Assembly: GCF_035645195.1 (NCBI RefSeq) | Contig: NZ_DASQNA010000038.1 | Span: forward strand, 62,001-126,000 | Source of the DNA: Paenibacillus sp. | GTDB taxonomy: Bacteria; Bacillota; Bacilli; Paenibacillales; YIM-B00363 | Direction of reading: 5' to 3' | Length of the DNA: 64,000 bases | Shown: in pieces, positions 58,185-64,000 of the stretch | How the letters are laid out: each line of letters begins with the position of its first letter | How positions within the stretch are numbered: position 1 is the first letter of the stretch | Made by a program: the position numbers and the translations under genes | The notes under the pieces: generated by a model | Seen by the model: only the letters and a program-made list of their open reading frames with translations | The model's database searches: none | Told to the model about the DNA's origin: nothing

Positions 58185-59249
58185 ATGACCACGATCGTGC
58201 TTCGCCCCGACCTGAAGACGTCGGGAGGAGAAATTCACGACATCTTACTGAACGGACGGTACGCCGGCAATATGACCCTCGTTTATCGAGAGCGTGATCG
58301 CATCGGCGGGGCCGTACAGCTGGACCGATCGTCCCTATCGGATTCCGATAAACAAGAGGTCGTGGAGTTCGTGCAAAACTACATCCAAGACCTCATCTTG
58401 GCGGTGCGCGCGGTCGACTGCGACGTCGTCGTCACGAACAGCGCGTACGACCACATCATTTCCACGCGCAGCGACGAAGCCGGCCGCGAGAAGGAAATGG
58501 AGGAGCCGGCGGAGGTGTCCGCAGGCCGGCGCGGCGACTTCGACCCGGAGGAATACGAGCCGATGGGCGACGAGGACGCCGACAATTTGGACCGCATCGA
58601 GATGCGGACGCCGGACGGCCGCAAAGCGGCGTATTACGAGCTGGTCGTCGTCGGCGAATCGCGCAATAAAATCGAGTACCATGTGTACGACCAAGAGATG
58701 GAGTTCCTTGCCGAGGCGGAATTCCGGACGCGCGGCACCGACTGCTATGGAGAAATCCACTTCATGTTCGTGCCCGGCGAGGACGAAATCGAAGCGGTGA
58801 CCGACCTCATCGTATCCGATTTCGACGAGGACGAGGTCGACACGTTCGATATTCGCATCCTTCACGAAGGCGACGAGCTCGAGCGCATCGAGCTGGCGCA
58901 CGAAGACGTCTCCTGGACGAACGGCTGGGACGACGACGAAATCGAAGCAGAGAGCGATTTTACCGTTACGCTCGCGCGAGACGACGGGGATATGCTCACG
59001 TACGAAATCTACAACCAAAAGCGCGGCGGACTGCCGATCGGAACGGCGACCGTCGACATCGCGAACAGACAGCTGTCGGGCTTCATCGATTTCCGCGATC
59101 CGTGCACGGAGGAGGAGCGGGAAGCGGTGGCGGCGATGCTGATGCGCGAGCTGGACAAGGAGAAGGAGTATCAATCGCTGAACTTGTCCGTCATGCTGGG
59201 CAATGAGAAAATCGACGAGATTATGTTCGAGAACGAGCCGGTGCATTAG
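58185..59249 (+). CDS. Acidic hypothetical protein with three internal repeats
   Basis: This 354-residue protein is very acidic and has no signal or membrane helix. I see three related alpha/beta segments: residues about 15-90 (LVYRERDRIGGAVQLDRSSL), about 160-245 (YHVYDQEMEFLAEAEFRTRG, then YGEIHFMFVPGEDEIEAV) and about 270-350 (YEIYNQKRGGLPIGTATVDI, then LSGFIDFRDPCTEEEREAVA). Each ends in a helix and an acidic strand. An Asp/Glu-rich linker joins the first and second. GGAGGGA precedes the ATG. The gene is 47 bases after the pseudouridine synthase gene and ends in a terminator. No function can be assigned. Confidence 0.75.
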   Translation: MTTIVLRPDLKTSGGEIHDILLNGRYAGNMTLVYRERDRIGGAVQLDRSSLSDSDKQEVVEFVQNYIQDLILAVRAVDCDVVVTNSAYDHIISTRSDEAGREKEMEEPAEVSAGRRGDFDPEEYEPMGDEDADNLDRIEMRTPDGRKAAYYELVVVGESRNKIEYHVYDQEMEFLAEAEFRTRGTDCYGEIHFMFVPGEDEIEAVTDLIVSDFDEDEVDTFDIRILHEGDELERIELAHEDVSWTNGWDDDEIEAESDFTVTLARDDGDMLTYEIYNQKRGGLPIGTATVDIANRQLSGFIDFRDPCTEEEREAVAAMLMRELDKEKEYQSLNLSVMLGNEKIDEIMFENEPVH

Positions 59250-59288
59250 ACGCCCGACGTCGAGGCGCGAAGCCGGATTCGCCGCGAC

Positions 59289-59328
59289 AGACGAGCCGAG
59301 GGGATCCCCGAGGTTCGTCTTTTTTTTC
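59289..59328 (+). terminator. Terminator
   Basis: AGACGAGCC (59289-59297) pairs with GGTTCGTCT (59312-59320), with GGGG/CCCC inside, followed by eight T. Confidence 0.9.
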
Positions 59329-59394
59329 GCCGGGCTTTAGGGTATAGTCCTTATAGGAAACGAATAGTGATTACGATAGGGGAGAACCATTCCG

Positions 59395-59673
59395 ATGAAA
59401 AAGCATTACGTCGTATTTTTGCCGATGCTCGACGCGGAGAAAAGCGCGGAACACCGTCAGGCGCATTTGGACTATTTGGAGGCGAAATGGAACGAAGGCG
59501 TCCTGTCGGCGTACGGTCGTTTCGTGGACGGCTGGGGCGGCATGCTCGTGTACGCCGCGGAGTCCGAGGAGCAGGTGAAGGAATGGGCTGAAAACGACCC
59601 GTACGTTATTCACAAAGCGAGAACGTACGAAATTCACGAGTGGGGCCTCGCGAAGGCGAATTTGCAGGTATAA
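59395..59673 (+). CDS. YciI family protein
   Basis: This 92-residue protein has the dimeric alpha/beta-barrel YciI fold: HYVVFLPMLDAEKSAEHRQA HLDYLEAKW at the start with the conserved His, then GRFVDGWGGMLVYAAESEEQ and the ENDPYVIHKA motif. Members may bind small ligands; some are dehydrochlorinase-like. GGGGAGAA precedes the ATG. It is followed after 27 bases by the PpsR gene. Confidence 0.85.
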   Translation: MKKHYVVFLPMLDAEKSAEHRQAHLDYLEAKWNEGVLSAYGRFVDGWGGMLVYAAESEEQVKEWAENDPYVIHKARTYEIHEWGLAKANLQV

Positions 59674-59700
59674 GTCATACAGCGGCGGGGGGATTCCGGG

Positions 59701-60507
59701 TTGGACGAACGGGCTGAAGGATGGGTGTACGTGTGCTCGGATTCCGTCGGCGAAACGGCGGAGGCGGTCGTGCGGGCGACGTTCCGGCAGTTCCAACGGG
59801 AGCAGGTGCGCATCAAGCGGATCGGCAACATTCGCACCGACGAAGAGATCGTCGCCGCGCTTACGGAAGCCGCGGAGCGCAAAGGATTCGTCGCGTATAC
59901 GCTCGTCGAGCCCGAGCTGCGCGAAACGATGAAAGCGGAATCACTGCGCCTCGGCGTCCGCTCGGTCGACATTATGGGACCGATGATCCAAGCGTACGAG
60001 GATACGTTCAACGATGCGCCGAAGCGGGTGCCGGGCCTCTTGCATGTGCTGGACGACGAATATTTCAAACGGGTGGAAGCGATCGAATTCACCGTCCGCT
60101 GCGACGACGGGAAGGAACCGCAGTCGATGCCGGCGGCGGACATCGTCATCCTCGGCGTCTCCCGCACGTCCAAGACGCCGCTGAGCATTTATCTCGCGCA
60201 CAAAGGGTACAAAGTGGCGAATTTGCCGCTCGTGCCCGAGGCGAGGCTGCCGGAGGAGCTGAAGCGCGTACGGTCCGAGCGCTTGATCGGGCTGACGATG
60301 AATGCGCAGGAAATCGCGAAAATTCGGGCGGAGCGGCTAAAGGTCGTGGGCCTTCCGTTCGGCGCGCAGTACGCCGATCCGGCCCGAGTCGAACTCGAAC
60401 TGCGCTATGCCGAAGACGTCATGAATCGTTACGACTGCCGCGTTATCGACGTGTCGAATCGGGCGATCGAAGAAACGGCCGGACTTATTATGGATCATAT
60501 CGGTTAA
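59701..60507 (+). CDS. ppsR: Pyruvate, phosphate dikinase regulatory protein (DUF299)
   Basis: This 268-residue bifunctional kinase/pyrophosphorylase regulates PPDK or PEP synthase by ADP-dependent phosphorylation and Pi-dependent dephosphorylation. It starts WVYVCSDSVGETAEAVVRAT and has a P-loop-like ILGVSRTSKTPLSIYLA, then LIGLTMNAQEIAKIRAERLK and YDCRVIDVSNRAIEETAG. B. subtilis YqfL is a family member. The TTG start at 59701 has GGGGGG about 8 bases upstream. Its target (ppdK or ppsA) is not in the window. Confidence 0.9.
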   Translation: MDERAEGWVYVCSDSVGETAEAVVRATFRQFQREQVRIKRIGNIRTDEEIVAALTEAAERKGFVAYTLVEPELRETMKAESLRLGVRSVDIMGPMIQAYEDTFNDAPKRVPGLLHVLDDEYFKRVEAIEFTVRCDDGKEPQSMPAADIVILGVSRTSKTPLSIYLAHKGYKVANLPLVPEARLPEELKRVRSERLIGLTMNAQEIAKIRAERLKVVGLPFGAQYADPARVELELRYAEDVMNRYDCRVIDVSNRAIEETAGLIMDHIG

Positions 60508-60531
60508 TGATATCGCGGCGGCGGCCGCCCG

Positions 60532-60566
60532 AGCAAAGCAGCGGGCAGCGGCCGCTTTGCTTTTTT
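60532..60566 (+). terminator. Terminator of ppsR
   Basis: AGCAAAGC (60532-60539) pairs with GCTTTGCT (60554-60561), followed by six T. Confidence 0.88.
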
Positions 60567-60621
60567 ATGGAACCTCTTCCCCTCGTCCGCGCCGTCCTGC
60601 TATGATAAAGAGCAAACTACT

Positions 60622-60636
60622 TTGTAAGCGCAAACA
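60622..60636 (+). promoter_or_regulatory. CcpA cre site before the sensor kinase gene
   Basis: TTGTAAGCGCAAACA matches the cre consensus WTGNAARCGNWWWCA at every position. It lies about 16 bases downstream of a TATGAT -10 element (60601-60606) and 30 bases before the kinase start, a position that causes repression by preferred sugars. Confidence 0.82.
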
Positions 60637-60666
60637 TCCACGGACGCCGGAAAGCGGGGTTGTGTT

Positions 60667-62475
60667 ATGAGCCGAAAAGTGCCGATCGTCATACAGCTCA
60701 TCGTCGGGTTTTCGGCGATTTTGTTAATCGTGCTGACGGTCACCGGCTATTATTCCTACCGGAACTCGGCAGAGGTCGTGCTCGAGAAGACGGCGCTGTA
60801 TTTGAACGAGTCCGTCAATCAGCTAAGCGGGAAGATCGACGTCAACCTGCAGGAATACGATAAGGCGACGCAGCTGATCGCCTTCAGCCCGACGCTGCAG
60901 TCGTATTTGCTGCGGACGAACCGCGGCTTGCCGGGCGACATCAGCGAGCTCGAGCTGACGCAGTTCATGAGCCAGCAGATTCGCTATATCGCCGTCGATT
61001 CCGTGCTGCATGTCACGAATCTGCGCGGCGATTATTTCACGTCCAACACGCTCATCTCCATGATGTACCCGACGGAGGAGGCGATGTCGGGAGCGTATCC
61101 GTGGTTCGGCCGGGTCGCCGAAAACAAGGGCCGCATGGTGTGGACGGCGTCTTCGGCTTGGCGGTACGGCGAGTTTCCGGCGTTCATCGGCGCGCGCCAG
61201 GTCAACGATTGGGAGCGTCTCACGAAAATCGGCAACTTGTTCATCGTGCTGCCCGCCGAAGCGCTCGAACGGCTCGTCGGCGAAATGAACCTCGGCACGT
61301 CGGGGAAAATCGTCATCGTGGACGCGTTCGGCACGATCGTGTACTCCTCCGACAAGGCGGAGATCGGCGCGCCGATGGACGCGGCGCTGCTCGCTCAGCT
61401 GCGGGACCATCCGAAAAGCATGTTCGAGTGGACGCGGGACGACGAGAGCGTCTATATTTCGCATGCGTATTCGGAGTATAGCGGCTGGCGGGTGGCGGCG
61501 TTCATCTCCGCCGACGAAGCGGTCGCCGATTTGCGCAGCATCCAGCGCAGCATCACGGTCATCGGCGCGGCCGGCTTGCTCGCCGCGACGCTGTTCACCT
61601 CGATCTTCGCCTGGACGCTGGCGCGCCCGATCGCGCTGCTCGCGAAACGGCTGACGCGGCTCGAGAAAGGGTTCATCAAGCCGTTCGGCAGGGCGACGGG
61701 CAACCGGGAAACGGCGATGCTGTACGACAGCTACAACCAGATGCTCGCCAGGCTCGACGAGACGGTGCAGGCGCTGTCCGAGAAGCAGATCGGCGAGAAG
61801 CAGGCGCAAATCGTCGCGCTGAAGGCGCAGTTTCGGCCGCATTTCTTATACAATTCCTTAAATACGGTGTATTGGAAGTTGATGAGCGAAGGGCAGGAGG
61901 CGTCCGCCGACATGGTGCTGCAGCTGAGCGAGCTGCTGCGCTACACGATTCAGCCCGGCTCCGACCTCGTGACGGTGGAGGAGGACGTCGCGCATCTGCA
62001 GCGCTTCATCGCCATTACGAAGGCGAGGTACGGCGAGAAGCTGCACACCGACATCGAGGTGGACCCGGCGATCCGCGGCGAGAGAGTTATGAAAATGCTG
62101 CTGCAGCCGCTTGTCGAAAACGCGCTGACGCACGGGCTGGAGCAGGTGAAGGGCCGCCCGTGGCTCATCCGCATCCGCGCGAGCGGCGGCGAGGAGCAGC
62201 TGCGGTTCACGGTGGAGGACAACGGCGTCGGTATGACGCTCGAGGAGATGGAGCAGGCGATGGCGCAGGGCGCGAAGACGGAGCCCGGCGACTTGATGCA
62301 CACCGGCATCGGGCTGTCCAATTTGCATCGGCGCATCGGGCTGACGTACGGCCGCGATTACGGGCTCCGGCTCAGCATCGGCGAGCTGGGCGGCCTCAGG
62401 GTGGACATCGAAGTGCCGAGGCTCGGCCGAACGAAAGGCGAAGGAGGCGTTCCCCATGCGGACGAATCGGCGTAA
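60667..62475 (+). CDS. Sensor histidine kinase, YesM type
   Basis: This 602-residue membrane kinase has a first membrane helix at about 12-32, a large extracytoplasmic dCache-like sensor (about 33-285), a second helix at about 295-317, and a HAMP segment. The His_kinase domain has the phosphorylated H392 in AQFRPHFLYNSLNTVYWKL, and the ATPase domain has MLLQPLVENALTHGLEQVKG and VEDNGVGMTLEEMEQAMAQG, then GIGLSNLHRRI. This layout is the YesM/LytS-like class that controls sugar uptake in Paenibacillaceae. The frame overlaps the binding-protein gene by 20 bases. Confidence 0.92.
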   Translation: MSRKVPIVIQLIVGFSAILLIVLTVTGYYSYRNSAEVVLEKTALYLNESVNQLSGKIDVNLQEYDKATQLIAFSPTLQSYLLRTNRGLPGDISELELTQFMSQQIRYIAVDSVLHVTNLRGDYFTSNTLISMMYPTEEAMSGAYPWFGRVAENKGRMVWTASSAWRYGEFPAFIGARQVNDWERLTKIGNLFIVLPAEALERLVGEMNLGTSGKIVIVDAFGTIVYSSDKAEIGAPMDAALLAQLRDHPKSMFEWTRDDESVYISHAYSEYSGWRVAAFISADEAVADLRSIQRSITVIGAAGLLAATLFTSIFAWTLARPIALLAKRLTRLEKGFIKPFGRATGNRETAMLYDSYNQMLARLDETVQALSEKQIGEKQAQIVALKAQFRPHFLYNSLNTVYWKLMSEGQEASADMVLQLSELLRYTIQPGSDLVTVEEDVAHLQRFIAITKARYGEKLHTDIEVDPAIRGERVMKMLLQPLVENALTHGLEQVKGRPWLIRIRASGGEEQLRFTVEDNGVGMTLEEMEQAMAQGAKTEPGDLMHTGIGLSNLHRRIGLTYGRDYGLRLSIGELGGLRVDIEVPRLGRTKGEGGVPHADESA

Positions 62476-63817
62476 CCGGCATTACGGCGCTCGCAGGCTG
62501 CCGCGGCTCTTGTACGCGCTGCTGACGTGCGCGCTGCTGACCGGCTGCGGCTCGCTGCAGCCGCGGATCAACGTCTCCGAGCTGCCGGCCAACCGGCAGG
62601 CGGAAGACGGCGAAGTCGAGCTGACGATGTGGCTGTACGGCTCCTCGGGGCTCGAGACGCTCGTCGAGCGGTATGAGCTGCTGCATCCGCACGTGAAGGT
62701 CAATTTGATTCATTCGACGTACGAAGACGTCCACAACAACCTGCAGACCGCCTTCGCGAGCGGCTACGGCGCGCCGGACGTCTGCCTGATCGAAATCAGC
62801 TTCATGGAGCGGTTCAAGCAGTTTCCGGACTATTTCCAAAATCTTGCCGACTTCGGCGCAAGCGATCTCGGTACGCAGTATTTGCCGTGGAAATGGAAGC
62901 AGGCGACGAACGCGGACGGCTCGTTCGTGTACGGGCTGCCGACCGACATCGGGCCGGTGGCGGTCATTTACCGCCCGGAGCTGTTCGCGGCGGCGGGCCT
63001 GCCGACGGAGCGGAACGCGCTCGCGAAGAGAATCGCGACGTGGGACGATTTCCTCGCCGTCGGCCAGCGCATTCGCTCGGAAACCGGCAAGCCGATGATC
63101 GATCAAATCAAGACGCTGTATCGGATGGTGCTGTTTCAAGCGGACGTGCAATATTTCGACCCGCATACCGGGGAGCTCGTCATTGAGAGCAACCCCGCCG
63201 TCCGCGAAGCGTGGAATACGGCGGTGCGCGCTTCCGAGCTCGGGCTGTCCGCATACGAGACGTCCTGGTCGCCGGAGTGGGCGCGGGGCATCTCGGACGG
63301 GGCGTTCGCGACGATTTTGTCCCCTTCGTGGATGCTCAACGACATCAAGCTGAACGCGCCGGGCGCCCAAGGCGCTTGGGACGTCACCTATTTGCCCGGA
63401 GGCAGCGGCAACTGGGGCGGATCGTTCCTAACGATTCCCGACATGAGCTCGAAGAAAACGGAAGCCTACGAGCTGATCCGGTGGTTGACCGATCCGAAGC
63501 AGCAGCTCGCGCTGTACTCGTCGCTGAACAATTTCCCGTCGACGCCGCTCATTTACGAAGACCCGGCGATCCGGGACAAGATGGATCCGTTCTTCCGCCA
63601 CGCGCCCGTCGGACGCATCTTCTCCGACGCCGCGAAGAACGTTCGGCCGACGTACGAAGGCGCCAAGCAGCACGTCGTCACGCAAATCATGGAGGCGGCG
63701 CTCGACAAGGTCGAGGAGCGGGAGGCGACGCCGGAGGAGGCGTGGGACGAAGCGATGACGCTGATTCATAAGCAGCTGCAGCTGGAACCGTGGGAGAAAG
63801 GGGAGATTCCCGAATGA
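62456..63817 (+). CDS. Extracellular sugar-binding lipoprotein, SBP family 1
   Basis: This 453-residue lipoprotein has a basic N-terminus, the lipobox LLTGC with C31 lipid-modified, and a family 1 (MalE-like) solute-binding fold: VELTMWLYGSSGLETLVERY, FASGYGAPDVCLIEISFMER and YGLPTDIGPVAVIYRPELFA. No permease or ATPase gene is seen before the window ends. The ATG at 62456 has GAAGGAGG upstream and overlaps the kinase; the stop overlaps the regulator start. Its insertion between kinase and regulator suggests that it presents the ligand to the sensor rather than only feeding transport. Confidence 0.9.
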   Translation: MRTNRRNRHYGARRLPRLLYALLTCALLTGCGSLQPRINVSELPANRQAEDGEVELTMWLYGSSGLETLVERYELLHPHVKVNLIHSTYEDVHNNLQTAFASGYGAPDVCLIEISFMERFKQFPDYFQNLADFGASDLGTQYLPWKWKQATNADGSFVYGLPTDIGPVAVIYRPELFAAAGLPTERNALAKRIATWDDFLAVGQRIRSETGKPMIDQIKTLYRMVLFQADVQYFDPHTGELVIESNPAVREAWNTAVRASELGLSAYETSWSPEWARGISDGAFATILSPSWMLNDIKLNAPGAQGAWDVTYLPGGSGNWGGSFLTIPDMSSKKTEAYELIRWLTDPKQQLALYSSLNNFPSTPLIYEDPAIRDKMDPFFRHAPVGRIFSDAAKNVRPTYEGAKQHVVTQIMEAALDKVEEREATPEEAWDEAMTLIHKQLQLEPWEKGEIPE

Positions 63818-64000
63818 ACATTTTGCTCGTCGACGACGAACCGTTCGTGCGCGCCTCGATGGCGCGGATCATCGCGAACGTCGAACCGAACCATGCCGTG
63901 CGCGAAGCGGAGGACGGCGAGGAGGCGCTCCAGGCGCTCGAAGCGGAGCGGTCCGACCTCGTCATCACCGACATCCGCATGCCGGCGGTGAACGGTCTGG
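63814..64000 (+). CDS. Response regulator, receiver domain (partial)
   Basis: The first 62 codons are present. MNILLVDDEPFVRASMARII contains the acidic pocket (D7, D8), and the phospho-acceptor is D53 in LVITDIRMPAVNG. In this context it is the YesN-type partner of the kinase and would carry an AraC-type DNA-binding domain beyond the window. It is coupled to the binding-protein gene by ATGA. Confidence 0.9.
   Translation, partial: MNILLVDDEPFVRASMARIIANVEPNHAVREAEDGEEALQALEAERSDLVITDIRMPAVNGL

Overview
The window looks like a chromosomal segment of a G+C-rich, endospore-forming Paenibacillaceae bacterium (Paenibacillus/Cohnella type). The evidence is Bacillus-type Shine-Dalgarno sequences with frequent GTG and TTG starts, a spore cortex-lytic enzyme behind a sigma-G-like promoter, a YtpB terpene synthase, a RelQ alarmone synthetase, a Firmicute 6S RNA, perfect GlnR/TnrA and CcpA boxes, and a YesM/YesN-type sensor-regulator pair coupled to a sugar-binding lipoprotein. 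No tRNA, rRNA, CRISPR array, prophage or transposase was seen. Most of the window is ordinary core genome in short operons separated by bidirectional hairpin terminators.

Layout. 1-2.9 kb: end of a pyruvate dehydrogenase operon (pdhB end, pdhC, pdhD). 3.2-7.1 kb: Fe(III)-type ABC importer (lipoprotein, fused permease, ATPase). 7.2-10.8 kb: minus-strand lipoprotein serpin, PepF and a small membrane protein. 10.8-12.5 kb: a very G+C-rich ThDP enzyme. 12.5-13.3 kb: gene-free tract of imperfect tandem repeats. 13.3-21.2 kb: chemoreceptor, methyltransferase, nitroreductase, a YtpB terpene-synthase pair, a divergent phosphofructokinase and a kinase-like protein. 21.2-25.6 kb: membrane exporter, putative glycoside hydrolase, MFS protein, DUF2512 protein. 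25.6-30.6 kb: the minus-strand nupNOPQ nucleoside ABC importer. 30.7-34.9 kb: YitT protein, DEAD-box helicase CshA, an array of four 57-bp palindromes, YesL protein. 35.0-36.7 kb: 6S RNA, sleB and a small conserved gene. 36.7-40.1 kb: tpx, rhomboid plus LysR, YugP, and a frameshifted merR. 40.2-43.6 kb: amtB, a GlnD-like nucleotidyltransferase and a DEDDh exonuclease under GlnR/TnrA boxes. 43.6-49.3 kb: MFS exporter, thiol-disulfide oxidoreductase, cimA, dinB, ferredoxin. 49.4-53.4 kb: two large exported proteins (FecR/Ig-like; NHL/copper-amine-oxidase-N). 53.5-60.5 kb: a tiny membrane protein, pyrD, relQ, DUF309, a thioredoxin/PCYCGC pair, a pseudouridine synthase, a three-repeat acidic protein, YciI and PpsR. 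60.6-64 kb: histidine kinase, sugar-binding lipoprotein and the start of a response regulator, with a CcpA cre site in front.

How genes work together. The pdh, ppsR and pfk genes serve central carbon flux. The amtB block is probably nitrogen-controlled: one GlnR/TnrA box lies upstream of the promoter and one downstream of the start site. The nup operon imports nucleosides, with a terminator after the binding-protein gene that should make it the most abundant product. The kinase, binding protein and regulator at the right edge look like a carbohydrate-sensing unit under catabolite control. The most unusual material is non-coding: the palindrome array (33587-33980), the two repeat blocks at 12664-13120, a 10-bp tandem repeat forming a ribosome-binding site (15571-15610), and a merR gene disrupted in a T run (40051-40055).
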